Positions 1 to 8,634 of a stretch of 64,000 nt of DNA are shown here, piece after piece (position 1 is the stretch's first letter; each line of letters starts with the position of its first letter). The translations under genes were made by a program, and so were the position numbers. This stretch comes from Leadbetterella lacustris (GTDB taxonomy: Bacteria > Bacteroidota > Bacteroidia > Cytophagales > Spirosomataceae). The stretch spans positions 62,001 through 126,000 of the forward strand of contig OZ248455.1 in NCBI GenBank assembly GCA_965234335.1, read 5' to 3'. The notes under the pieces were generated by a model. The model did not search any database and had not been told where the DNA came from. It saw nothing but the letters and a program-made list of their open reading frames with translations.

Positions 1-1283
1 CATACTGCACTAACAATCATGTAAGCAAATACGGCCCATTTTCTCCAACCAGATTTCTCCTCAATCAAAAACTGCCCAACTAGTAGCATCATTATAAACA
101 AGGCGGGTATAGAAAGTCTTCCGGGGAAATCAATACCGAAACCTTGCTGAAAGAAGGGGAGGGGAATCAGGACTATAACAACTAACCAGAAAAGTGCATT
201 TTTCTTAAATTTTGAACTGATAAGAAAAGCAATGATTGCCCATGAAAGCAGATAGAAAACAATCAGTATTTTTGGTCGGTGATGTAGCACTTGGAAAAAC
301 TTCCCTGCCTTATTAGAGTCAATATAAATGAAGTTTAAACATACCACCAGAGCCGCTCCGATGATATTTTGGAAACTAAGATATTTTTTCACGTTTTTCC
401 ACAAATCGTCTTTAAGTGTGCCTTCGTAGTTTTTCCAAATCATAAAAATAACGAAAGGAAGCATACCCACAAACGCAAATGGACTCAGAAAAAAAGTAAG
501 ACTATATAAGTAGAAGGTATTCTGTTTTGGCCCTTTATTGAATATTAATAGTAAAATCAACCAGCCTGTAAGGGACTGATTAAATGTCCAGTAGATTAAT
601 CCCAAGTTGCTGTCGGCGTAGAGAATCATGCCTGCCCAGAGCGGATTGGCCGTTTCGGTGTAGATGTCGATGAAGGAGTTTTTGTATAAAGTTCCAATGA
701 AAAAGAGCGTTCCCCAACCAAAGAAAAGTAAAAGGAGCTTGTAATTGAATTTTCGGAGATGTTTTCCAGTTTGAAAAACCACAAAAACGGTTCCGATGAA
801 AGTCCAGAAAAACAAAGCAAATCGTCCAAACTCTAAGCCAAAAGCTTTTCCTAAGGCTGCTGCCGGCAGATAAAAACCCAAGTAATAGGTCATCATAGTG
901 GTTTTGCCTTCCAGAAAATGCCCAGGGAAACCATTTACTTTGTAGATTACAGGCCAGTCGTATTTTACCAAATCAGCAAATAGGGCTCCGCGGTACAGAT
1001 GGTCGTTGTTTTGATAGGTATAATGCCCTATTCCCGAGAAAAAAATAATAAACAGAATGATCAACAATGACACCCATACGGTTTTGGGATTTCTGGTTAC
1101 CAAAAAGTTGATAGAGAAATCGGAATAGGTATGCCTCAAACATAGAAAAATAGAGACAATTGTTATGCAAGAAAACGCAATTGCTGAAGGTAGATTGAGC
1201 CACGCAATGCAAAATATCAGGAATGGTAGACTTAAATAGATATATGCAGCCTTAGTTAGTATGCCATCCCAGTTTGCTTTCAT
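1..1283 (-). CDS. Polytopic membrane protein, C-terminus beyond the window
   Basis: The frame is open from an ATG at 1283 to the left edge (about 427 codons, no stop), so the gene is cut by the window. The product is very hydrophobic, with roughly ten apparent membrane segments. A long polar loop after the third segment contains the run NNDHLYRGALFADLVKYDWP. That layout recalls GT-C-type glycosyltransferases or related envelope proteins, but I see no diagnostic motif, so the function is unknown. Its ATG overlaps the TGA stop of the methyltransferase gene upstream (ATGA, 1280-1283), which implies translational coupling and a shared membrane or envelope-lipid role. The coupling is seen in the sequence; the shared role is inference. 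Confidence 0.75.
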   Translation of the reverse strand, partial: MKANWDGILTKAAYIYLSLPFLIFCIAWLNLPSAIAFSCITIVSIFLCLRHTYSDFSINFLVTRNPKTVWVSLLIILFIIFFSGIGHYTYQNNDHLYRGALFADLVKYDWPVIYKVNGFPGHFLEGKTTMMTYYLGFYLPAAALGKAFGLEFGRFALFFWTFIGTVFVVFQTGKHLRKFNYKLLLLFFGWGTLFFIGTLYKNSFIDIYTETANPLWAGMILYADSNLGLIYWTFNQSLTGWLILLLIFNKGPKQNTFYLYSLTFFLSPFAFVGMLPFVIFMIWKNYEGTLKDDLWKNVKKYLSFQNIIGAALVVCLNFIYIDSNKAGKFFQVLHHRPKILIVFYLLSWAIIAFLISSKFKKNALFWLVVIVLIPLPFFQQGFGIDFPGRLSIPALFIMMLLVGQFLIEEKSGWRKWAVFAYMIVSAV

Positions 1284-2026
1284 CTGCCTTCTTCTTCTAA
1301 GAGGTTAGTAGATCTTTTAATAAATTTCAGAATCAAATACAAAATTGTACTAACAGCAAAGCCCCAAAACCAAAACGTTGGCTTGAAGGTATATTCGCCC
1401 CATTTGATGTATTCGCCCACAATGTCGAAGATATAAAACAAACCAAACATGGCCGCAACACCGTTTTTCTCTTTTTTCAAAATCTTTTTAATAGAAAAAG
1501 GATATTTAGGTTTAACCGGGGATTGGAGTTTGGGTATAAATGCAGGTTTGTCTGATGCCCATTTGAGATATGGCTCGCCAAATTTTCTTCTTAAAAATGC
1601 TTCTTCTGCAAACATAATACGTTCGTAGTAAACCCAATATGTAAACGTGAATGCCACCAAATACCACAGGTCGGCGGTTAACATGGCCACACCCAACCAC
1701 ATCAAGAAATTTCCCAAGTAAAGCGGATGACGTACTATCGAATATATGCCTGTTTGGTTAAGTTCATCGGCTACTTGCCCCTCGCTAGTGTTTCTGCCTG
1801 AAGTGTTGGCGGGTGTATGACCAACGGCGTAAATTCTTACCAACAAGCCCAATAATCCCACCGCTAGACAGATTAACCAGTAGTTGAAGCCTAAGTCAGG
1901 ATAGCTCATGTCGTATATTTTGTAGGCATAAACGCCCAAGCCCGAAGCCAAAAAGAAAATAGGAATGTAGCTGCGAAATTTAAACAATACGTTGCCTTGT
2001 TCCTCCAATTCTTCTATTAATGCCAT
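1280..2026 (-). CDS. Isoprenylcysteine carboxyl methyltransferase-family membrane enzyme
   Basis: A 248-residue integral membrane protein with the family signature of ICMT/PEMT-type methyltransferases. It has GIYSIVRHPLYLGN around residues 93-106 (the RHP-Y-G cofactor-binding motif) and the acidic EE pair at about 141-142, followed by a FGEPYLKW-like tail. Family members methylate lipids or prenylated cysteine with S-adenosylmethionine. Bacteria lack CAAX proteins, and one characterised bacterial relative (LmtA of Leptospira) methylates the lipid A 1-phosphate, so a lipid substrate is likely here. About 75 residues beyond the core carry two more hydrophobic segments. It is the first gene of a two-gene unit, its stop overlapping the start of the next gene. 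Family assignment is firm; the substrate is inferred. Confidence 0.8.
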   Translation of the reverse strand: MALIEELEEQGNVLFKFRSYIPIFFLASGLGVYAYKIYDMSYPDLGFNYWLICLAVGLLGLLVRIYAVGHTPANTSGRNTSEGQVADELNQTGIYSIVRHPLYLGNFLMWLGVAMLTADLWYLVAFTFTYWVYYERIMFAEEAFLRRKFGEPYLKWASDKPAFIPKLQSPVKPKYPFSIKKILKKEKNGVAAMFGLFYIFDIVGEYIKWGEYTFKPTFWFWGFAVSTILYLILKFIKRSTNLLEEEGR

Positions 2027-2234
2027 AATTATTTTTGGTTATTCGCCACAAAGGTAATGATAAAAGGCTTTTGGAGCGAATATTCTTGGAATGTATTCGC
2101 TAGCTAAGAATTCGCTTTTTAATCAACATTTTGGCAAGTTTTACATGGAATAAGAATGATATTTTCCAAGAAATTTATGACAGAACATAAAATGTCTTTT
2201 ATTTAAGATCTGTGCTGAACTAAACGACCTTGAT

Positions 2235-2894
2235 TTAGGCATCTTTTGGTGATACTATTTCTAATGTTTTTGGCAGAATATTTTTGTTTTCTAGCAAAAT
2301 AGCCGTTTTTGAGCCGTTTTCATTTATATCCAATTCCCAGTTCATAGAAGCCGCCAGCTGCTTCATCATTACTTTTACTTGATTGGCTGCAATCTGCGGC
2401 AAATCACTCTCCTGAGCTTTTTCTTGCATCATCTTTTTGGCTTCGGCCAATATAGCAGTATAGTCTTCGTTGTTGAATTTGCTCAAAAGTCCTTGGTTGA
2501 GGTCATAAAATTTGTAGTCGGTATCTACTGAAAGTATTTCTGCGGGTGCAAATTCTTCTATCACCAGTCTCCGCTCAGTGTTTTCTCTGCTGAATTTCAT
2601 TTTGCTAAAATCATAACCAACCGAAACTTTTGCTTTGGCCACTACCAAGGCCTTGTTGCTAGACTTAAATAAACCCCAAAATTCCTTTTTTGAGTTGTGG
2701 TCGTATATTTCGGTAAAATATCCTTCGGCCAAAACGACCTTGAAAACCTTCTCTATTCTTTCGAGCAAAACATGGGATTCCACCCGAATACTTTCGGAAT
2801 TATCTTTAATTTTTTTGCCATAAACCCAATTGAATATTTGCCAAGAAGCCAAGCTTCCTACTACCAAAGCAATTATAAATAATAGAAATTCCAT
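2235..2894 (-). CDS. DUF4230 family membrane-anchored protein
   Basis: The 219-residue product begins MEFLLFIIALVVGSLASW, an N-terminal membrane anchor, followed by a soluble domain with the DUF4230 pattern (EKVFKVVLAEGYFTEIYDH, then a GYDFSKMKF stretch, and a conserved DYKFYDLNQGLLSKF region). Function of the family is unknown. I chose the ATG at 2894 because it puts the signal anchor at the very N-terminus. The frame stays open to 3023, but starting there would add a non-hydrophobic extension and run into miaA on the opposite strand. The gene is divergent from miaA, so the about 70 bases between the two starts must hold both promoters. Confidence 0.75.
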   Translation of the reverse strand: MEFLLFIIALVVGSLASWQIFNWVYGKKIKDNSESIRVESHVLLERIEKVFKVVLAEGYFTEIYDHNSKKEFWGLFKSSNKALVVAKAKVSVGYDFSKMKFSRENTERRLVIEEFAPAEILSVDTDYKFYDLNQGLLSKFNNEDYTAILAEAKKMMQEKAQESDLPQIAANQVKVMMKQLAASMNWELDINENGSKTAILLENKNILPKTLEIVSPKDA

Positions 2895-2964
2895 ATTGTA
2901 TTTTGTGATTTGAAGGTCTAATTTAGGAACATTATCATAAATTTGTTCTAAAATTACAAAATTC

Positions 2965-3879
2965 ATTATCGAAGCACAGTCTCCTATATTAATAATCATA
3001 GTTGGTCCCACGGCAGTTGGCAAAACAGACTTGTGCGTAAAACTCGCTCAGTGGCTCGGTTGTGACATAATTTCTTGCGATTCTCGACAATTTTATAAAG
3101 AGCTAAATATTGGCACAGCCAAACCAAGGCCAGAAGAAATGCAAGACGTGCCGCATCATTTTATAGATACCCAGAGTGTGGAAGTGCTTTATAGTGCGGG
3201 TGATTTTGAGCGAGATGTGGAGGCTTTTTTGGAGTTATATTTTCAAGAAAAGAACGTGGTTATTATGACGGGCGGTTCGGGATTGTTTGTGGATGCATTG
3301 GTCAATGGCCTAGATTATATGCCGGAAGCTCCGTTAGAATTAAGGGCTGAGCTTATGCAAAGACTTGAAAATGGTGAAAAAGAAATCTTACAAAACGAAC
3401 TCAAATCTTTAGATTCCTTGACTTATGAAAATATAGACATTCAGAATAGTCAGCGGTTGATCCGAGCTTTGGAAGTTTGTTTTAGCACAGGCAAACCATT
3501 TTCTTCTTTTCAAAAAAAAGGAGAAAAGGAGCATTTTTACAAAGTAGTAAAAATTGGAATTGAAAGACCCCGAGAAGAATTGTATCAAAAAATAAACGCT
3601 CGTGTGGATGTGATGTTGAAGCAAGGACTCTTGGACGAGGTGAAAAGCTTGGAGAAATATAAAGAAAAGAATGCCCTTCAAACTGTCGGTTACAAAGAAG
3701 TATTTGGGTATTTTGCTGACGAACATGACTACCAAACTATGGTGGATTTGATAAAACGCAATACCCGAAGATATGCCAAAAGGCAGATGACTTGGTTTAA
3801 AAACAAAGACAAGTTCGAATGGTTTGATGCTCAGGCTTTTGAAGATATCAAAAGTTTTATAGCCAAAGTAATGGTGTAA
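2965..3879 (+). CDS. miaA: tRNA dimethylallyltransferase with non-canonical start
   Basis: MiaA transfers a dimethylallyl group to N6 of A37 in tRNAs that read UNN codons. The P-loop GPTAVGKTD, the DSRQFYKELNIGTAKP motif, HHFIDT and GGSGLFVDAL are all present. The P-loop is encoded at 3004-3030, upstream of the first usable TTG (3031), so any ATG/GTG/TTG start would delete the nucleotide-binding site. The frame is open back to a TAA at 2938-2940 and contains no ATG, GTG or TTG before the P-loop. ATT at 2965 is the best candidate: it gives 304 residues, the usual family length, with the normal short lead before the first beta strand. A -7-like box TAAATTTG sits at 2938-2945. Either a genuine ATT start or a point mutation/sequence error of ATG. 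Confidence 0.85.
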   Translation: MIEAQSPILIIIVGPTAVGKTDLCVKLAQWLGCDIISCDSRQFYKELNIGTAKPRPEEMQDVPHHFIDTQSVEVLYSAGDFERDVEAFLELYFQEKNVVIMTGGSGLFVDALVNGLDYMPEAPLELRAELMQRLENGEKEILQNELKSLDSLTYENIDIQNSQRLIRALEVCFSTGKPFSSFQKKGEKEHFYKVVKIGIERPREELYQKINARVDVMLKQGLLDEVKSLEKYKEKNALQTVGYKEVFGYFADEHDYQTMVDLIKRNTRRYAKRQMTWFKNKDKFEWFDAQAFEDIKSFIAKVMV

Positions 3880-3965
3880 AAAACGTAAATTTTTCTATCA
3901 GAATTGGGTAGTTTCCTTTATTTTTAGAAAAGCATCTTACCGTTTGCTTTCAAAACAACAGAATT

Positions 3966-4655
3966 ATGTCAAAAATTATCATAGCCATTGACGGTCATTC
4001 GTCTTGCGGCAAAAGTTCAACCGCCAAAAAAGCCGCCGCCAATATGGCTTACAGCTACATTGACACTGGAGCAATGTACCGTGCAGTTACTTTGTATTTT
4101 CTCCAAAATCACGTTTCGGTTTCTAATCAAAAAGAAGTTGAAAAAGCTTTGGAAAATATAACCATAGATTTCAGAATCAATACCTCTGGGCAAAATCAGA
4201 CCTATCTTAATGGCTTGAATGTGGAGGATGAAATCAGGAAATTGTATGTAGCCAACAAAGTGAGTGAGGTGAGTGCCATAGCTGCGGTAAGGCATGCCAT
4301 GGTAGATCAACAACGTAAAATGGGTAAGAAAAAAGGCTTAGTAATGGATGGAAGAGACATAGGTACGGTGGTTTTTCCTGAGGCCGAACTCAAGATATTT
4401 ATGACCGCTGACCCACTCGTAAGAGCACAAAGACGCCAAATAGAATTGATGGGAAAAGGCGATGTGCTAGATATAGAAGAAATTTTAGAAAATATCAAAA
4501 AACGAGATATTATTGACAGCACACGTGCAGAAAGTCCACTCAAACAAGCCGACGATGCGGTAGTGATAGATACCACTTACATGACCCTCGACGAGCAAGT
4601 AGATCAGGTGATTCTTTTGGCCGACATGGTGGTTTTAAAAAAATGGTCAGCTTGA
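3966..4655 (+). CDS. cmk: Cytidylate kinase
   Basis: CMP/dCMP kinase of the pyrimidine salvage pathway, 229 residues, the normal length for bacterial Cmk. The N-terminus MSKIIIAIDGHSSCGKSSTA carries the P-loop (GHSSCGKSS). DTGAMYRAVT, the DGRDIGTVVFPEAELKIFMTA region (including the conserved RDIGT and F-TA residues) and RRDxxDSTRxxSPL (here KKRDIIDSTRAESPLK) are all visible. The last 13 bases overlap the start of the next gene, so the two are translationally coupled. It lies 86 bp after miaA in the same direction. Confidence 0.95.
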   Translation: MSKIIIAIDGHSSCGKSSTAKKAAANMAYSYIDTGAMYRAVTLYFLQNHVSVSNQKEVEKALENITIDFRINTSGQNQTYLNGLNVEDEIRKLYVANKVSEVSAIAAVRHAMVDQQRKMGKKKGLVMDGRDIGTVVFPEAELKIFMTADPLVRAQRRQIELMGKGDVLDIEEILENIKKRDIIDSTRAESPLKQADDAVVIDTTYMTLDEQVDQVILLADMVVLKKWSA

Positions 4656-5713
4656 AAAAATACGATTTTATAATAGTAGGTAATGGTCTTGCGGGCTCGC
4701 TTTTAGCCAATGAACTGTTAGAGAAAGGCCAAAAAATACTGGTCTTTGCAGATATAAGCATGAAGTCCTCAAGTATGGTTGCTGGTGGCATGGTGAACCC
4801 CGTTACAGGCAAGTATTTGGCAAAAACTTGGCTGATTGACGAGCTTTTTGGTTTGTTGTTTGATTATTACCGAGGCTTGGAAGTGGAGTTTAAGGAGCGT
4901 TTTTTTTATCAAACAGGTTTGTTCAGGCCTTTTGCAAACGAAGAAAGTAAGGCTAATTTTCTGAATCAAATAGAAAAACACCAGTTACACGATTATCTTG
5001 AGGTTCAAGAAAACACAAATGCCTATTCGCCACATTTCAATGTTAACTTAGGAGGCATGTACACCCAAAAGGCGGGTTGGCTTGATGTACCAACATTGCT
5101 ATCAAAGATTAAAGAAAAGCTTATTTTCTGGGAGGCCTACAAAGAGGCTAAATTCGTACATGAAGATTTGATTTTTGAAGATTCTGGTTTTCGATATAAG
5201 GATATTTTCATTCAGAAAATCATTTTTTGTGAGGGCTTTTATGCTGCACAGAATCCGTTTTTTAATTGGTTGCCTTTCAATCCTGTCAAAGGAGAGAGCC
5301 TTTTGGCAAAAATAAACGATTATGGCATTCAGTCCATTGTGAACCAAGGTAAGTGGATTATGCCGCTTGGGAATGGCACGGTACGCATTGGGGCCACTTA
5401 TAGCTGGCATGAGCTCGATTTTGAAAACACCGAACGTGGGCGAGATGAGTTGCTGTCTAACGCAACAAAAATATTAAATACTGAATTTGAAATTACGGGT
5501 CAGCAGGCGGGAGTGAGGCCCTCAACCAAAGACCGGCGACCTATTTTGGGTGAACATCCTTATCACAAAAACATGTTTATATTTAATGGATTGGGTACAA
5601 AAGGCGTTTCATTGGCACCGTATTTTGTAAAACAGCTATCAGAATTCATATTTCTTCAAAAAGATATTAATCCCGAAGCAAACATTGAAAGGCATTATCC
5701 GTTATATTCGTAG
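4643..5713 (+). CDS. FAD-dependent oxidoreductase (DAO family)
   Basis: A 356-residue D-amino-acid-oxidase-type flavoprotein. The N-terminal dinucleotide fold is clear: DFIIVGNGLAGSLLANEL (GxGxxG) ending at an acidic residue after the second strand. The C-terminal FAD contact NGLGTKGVSLAPYF is also present, and R-P-x(2)-DRRPILG (around 289-297) matches the substrate-side motif of this family. It overlaps cmk by 13 bp. Substrate cannot be read from the sequence; relatives include glycine oxidase-like and thiamine-biosynthetic enzymes, but no thiamine gene is nearby. The ATG at 4643 is preferred because it puts the Rossmann motif at residue 7. Confidence 0.85.
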   Translation: MVSLKKYDFIIVGNGLAGSLLANELLEKGQKILVFADISMKSSSMVAGGMVNPVTGKYLAKTWLIDELFGLLFDYYRGLEVEFKERFFYQTGLFRPFANEESKANFLNQIEKHQLHDYLEVQENTNAYSPHFNVNLGGMYTQKAGWLDVPTLLSKIKEKLIFWEAYKEAKFVHEDLIFEDSGFRYKDIFIQKIIFCEGFYAAQNPFFNWLPFNPVKGESLLAKINDYGIQSIVNQGKWIMPLGNGTVRIGATYSWHELDFENTERGRDELLSNATKILNTEFEITGQQAGVRPSTKDRRPILGEHPYHKNMFIFNGLGTKGVSLAPYFVKQLSEFIFLQKDINPEANIERHYPLYS

Positions 5714-5757
5714 TTGTTAAATGGTTTTTTAAGATTTTTTGACCTTTTCTTAAACTA

Positions 5758-8055
5758 ATGGCGTCTATAAAAACATTACTTTTTGCTGGAGCATTATCTG
5801 TTTTTCTAAGTTCAGAGGCTTTTTCGCAGCGTTATTATGGCGTTACGGGAGAAGAATTTGGAAAAAGTAAGATTCAGAAGAAAAGGTTCGATTGGAAAAC
5901 CATTAAAAGCAACAATTTCGAGTTTAATTTCTATCGAGGCGGTGAGGACTTAGCCCGTAAAGCTGCAAAAAAAGCCGAAGAAGAATATGAGAAAGTAACT
6001 GAAACCTTGGGTTACACGCCTTTTTCGGTTATGAAAGTGTTTATTTACAATTCACAAGAAGATCAAAAGCAAAGCAACATTGGTTCTACTGTTCCGTTGG
6101 ATTTAGATGGTGGTATATTAAATCTTTCCAAGGCCCGGGTACAACTTCCTTATCAAAAAAACGATTCTCTTTTTTATAATAAATTGATTAAGGAAATCGC
6201 CAATTTGTTTGTATATGACATGCTCTATGGTGGTAGTTTAAAAGAGGCAGTTCAGAGTCAGCTGCTACTAATGGTGCCCGAATGGTATATTAGCGGCATT
6301 TCTGCATACATTGCTGAGGCTGACAATTCTGCTAAATATGAGCAGTTTAAGACGGTTATTTCCAAAAACAAAAACCAGAAACTATCTCAATTGAGAGGTA
6401 AAGACGCAGAGGTAATAGGGCAGTCGATATGGCATTACATTACGATCAAATATGGCAAGGATAACATTTCTAACATTCTGAATCTTACCCGAATTATCAG
6501 AAATGAGCAATCGAGTATAACCAGTACTTTGGGTTTGTCTTTTGCCAAGTTTCAAAGAGAATGGCAGGCGTTTTATTTGGAGGGTAACTTGGGAAGAGAA
6601 CTAAAAAAGGAGGTGGTGACAGTAGAAGAAGATCTATCTTCTAAACCAATTGTGGACTTAAATCTCAAAGAAGGAGAAATTGATACCGATAATTATGTTT
6701 TTGACGAGGTTAATATTCAGCAATATAAGCTTCTGAAAAAAATAGATGATTCTCCAAACATATTGGTAGGCAATGGACAAAGAGAGGGCTTGAAAAAATC
6801 GGTTGATGATTTTAAACTTAGTCCTGTAAAATTGTATAACAATTTATTAGTTTCAGGGGGTAATGATTTGGGAATATTGATAGACCCCGCAAGAAGATTT
6901 GGAGTAGGTTATAAGTTGATGTTTAATGATTTGTTAGAGAATAATGTACTTACTTTGAAGACATACGTACGTCCATCAGCTCCCTTTTTTAAGAACTACG
7001 ACTACTCGCTTACCTACGGCAATTTTGCCAAAAAAATAGACTATATTTTTAAGTTTGAGAAGCGTTCTATTAACTTTGATGGTATTGATGAGGACAATAA
7101 TTATTTATTCAGGCCAATAAAAATTTATCCGCAGGCAGACAAAACTATATTGTTATCGAGGAGAATTGTATCTCAAAAATTTTCGGCCAGTGTGATATAT
7201 CCTTTTTCGGAGAATCTTAAGTTCGAGTTTACGCCGTCGTTTTTAAAAGCTACTGACATAGATTATGAACTCCCGGGTCGTGAAAACCTTAATAATCTTT
7301 ATCTTTCTGCTGGTGTAAACTTGGTTTTTGACAATACAGCGGCCAACTCAAGCGGCATAAATCTTGGTACGCGGGGTAAGTTTGGTGTGGAGAAAAATAT
7401 TAGTTTTAGGGATGCCAAACAGAACTTTGAGAGCCTGAATCTTGACGTTAGACATTATCAGAAATTGGTCAAGGGATTGGTTTTAGCTGGTAGATTTAAT
7501 TTTGGTAAAAGCATGGGTAATGCTCCAAAATTCTCATATTTGGGCGGAATGGAAAATACTTTAAACCGCTCTATTTATGAAACTCAAGGGCTACTGCCAG
7601 GACCTGCTGGTGATTTTAGAGATATTCTTTTTTATAATTTTCCGGGCCAACTTCGTGGCTTTGATTTTGCTCGATTGTTCGGCAATAATCACATTCTTTC
7701 CAATTTTGAGCTAAGAGGGCATTTAGCAGAGTATTTCCCAAGAAGCTCTATGTCGAGTACCTTTCTAAGAAGCCTCCAAGTGGTTGCATTTTATGACATT
7801 GGTACAGCCTGGAATGGAAACAAAGGCCCATTTAGTAGACAGAATAGTCTGAATACCATTCTTATTGGTACCGATGGTATTAGCCCGTTTTTTGCCGAAG
7901 TAACCAACTTTAAAAACCCTTTTTTAATGGGAACTGGTATTGGTTTAAGGACTACGGTTTTGGGTGTTTTTGTAAAGGCGGACTATGCTATAGGCAAGGA
8001 GGATAAAAACATTGGAGAACCTAAACTTTATATTTCTATCGGAAAGGACTTCTAA
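5758..8055 (+). CDS. Outer-membrane beta-barrel protein with degenerate peptidase-like N-terminus
   Basis: 765 residues with a signal peptide (about 1-24, ending AFSQ). Residues about 30-290 look like the peptidase-MA/gluzincin domain found before beta-barrels in Bacteroidota TolB-like proteins. The place where HExxH is expected reads KEIANLF, and the VPEWYISGISAYIAE stretch matches the LPxWFxEGxAeY helix, so the fold seems kept but the zinc site lost. Residues from about 330 to the end are rich in alternating hydrophobic/aromatic strands and finish in KDF, the terminal phenylalanine typical of outer-membrane barrels. Compared with TolB-like homologues of about 1100 residues it lacks an obvious beta-propeller. 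It follows the flavoprotein by 44 bp. Role unknown; probably envelope assembly or transport. Confidence 0.7.
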   Translation: MASIKTLLFAGALSVFLSSEAFSQRYYGVTGEEFGKSKIQKKRFDWKTIKSNNFEFNFYRGGEDLARKAAKKAEEEYEKVTETLGYTPFSVMKVFIYNSQEDQKQSNIGSTVPLDLDGGILNLSKARVQLPYQKNDSLFYNKLIKEIANLFVYDMLYGGSLKEAVQSQLLLMVPEWYISGISAYIAEADNSAKYEQFKTVISKNKNQKLSQLRGKDAEVIGQSIWHYITIKYGKDNISNILNLTRIIRNEQSSITSTLGLSFAKFQREWQAFYLEGNLGRELKKEVVTVEEDLSSKPIVDLNLKEGEIDTDNYVFDEVNIQQYKLLKKIDDSPNILVGNGQREGLKKSVDDFKLSPVKLYNNLLVSGGNDLGILIDPARRFGVGYKLMFNDLLENNVLTLKTYVRPSAPFFKNYDYSLTYGNFAKKIDYIFKFEKRSINFDGIDEDNNYLFRPIKIYPQADKTILLSRRIVSQKFSASVIYPFSENLKFEFTPSFLKATDIDYELPGRENLNNLYLSAGVNLVFDNTAANSSGINLGTRGKFGVEKNISFRDAKQNFESLNLDVRHYQKLVKGLVLAGRFNFGKSMGNAPKFSYLGGMENTLNRSIYETQGLLPGPAGDFRDILFYNFPGQLRGFDFARLFGNNHILSNFELRGHLAEYFPRSSMSSTFLRSLQVVAFYDIGTAWNGNKGPFSRQNSLNTILIGTDGISPFFAEVTNFKNPFLMGTGIGLRTTVLGVFVKADYAIGKEDKNIGEPKLYISIGKDF

Positions 8056-8634
8056 TTCAAGGTACTCTAAGCACTCGTTTTTTTGATAAAATTATCGTCC
8101 GAATTCATTCAGTAATTTTGGTTTCATTCTTCTTGGCATAGTTTTAGCACTATAATATTAGCCTCTATAAGGGGCTTTTTTGTATTTAGCTAAAAAAATA
8201 CTTTTTCTTCCTATTCTTTTGTTTTTAATTAAGTTGCTTGTAGTCAGGTGGATATAGTGACTAGGTGATTCTCCGATAAATAAATAACTATTTTTTTTTC
8301 GATTGGCATAGTTTTGGATAGTTTAAAAATACGAATAGATCGTTTTGGGTTTAGTCGGTTTTGATATTTTTATTTTTGTGAGCATTTAAGTTTTTCTGAA
8401 ATAATAAAAATTTAGGCCATTGTAGGAAATATTTTATTTACTTGATGTGTGCGTTAGTGAGTGTGCTTCTTGTAGACATAAAATTGCTCTAGCATGGAAT
8501 AAGCTTAATTGTTTGAATGGTATTACCAAAAACTAGAATGTTTCCGAAATCAATAAACTTAACTATTTGATAAACAATAATTTTGTTTTCAAAATACGAA
8601 GAAAAACATTTATAATTTTATTTATGATAATTTC
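8056..8634 (+). other. 579-bp intergenic region with promoter-like motifs
   Basis: No coding region was found. It holds a sigma-54-like motif (8134-8149), a weak hairpin followed by Ts (GCC-TCTATAA-GGGGC, 8161-8181) that may end the upstream barrel gene, and a second imperfect copy of the TTGGCATAGTTTT block at 8303-8315. The remainder is AT-rich sequence with no recognisable structure. Its size suggests a regulated promoter region for the secreted-protein/PorP/OmpA unit beginning at 8635. Confidence 0.5.
8134..8149 (+). promoter_or_regulatory. Sigma-54 (RpoN)-like -24/-12 promoter motif
   Basis: The sequence TGGCATAGTTTTAGCA has GG and GC spaced exactly as in the sigma-54 consensus TGGCACrnnnnTTGCw, with only the C6-to-T and T13-to-A positions departing. 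A second block at 8304-8319 keeps TGGCATAGTTTT but has GGA where GC is required, so it is probably a relic or an unrelated repeat. It lies about 490 bp upstream of the nearest plus-strand gene, so a long leader or an unrecognised transcript would have to follow. Motif match only. Confidence 0.35.

Noticed and set aside
2895..3023. N-terminal extension of the DUF4230 protein
   Set aside because: It would overlap miaA's P-loop region on the other strand and bury the signal anchor; the ATG at 2894 fits better.
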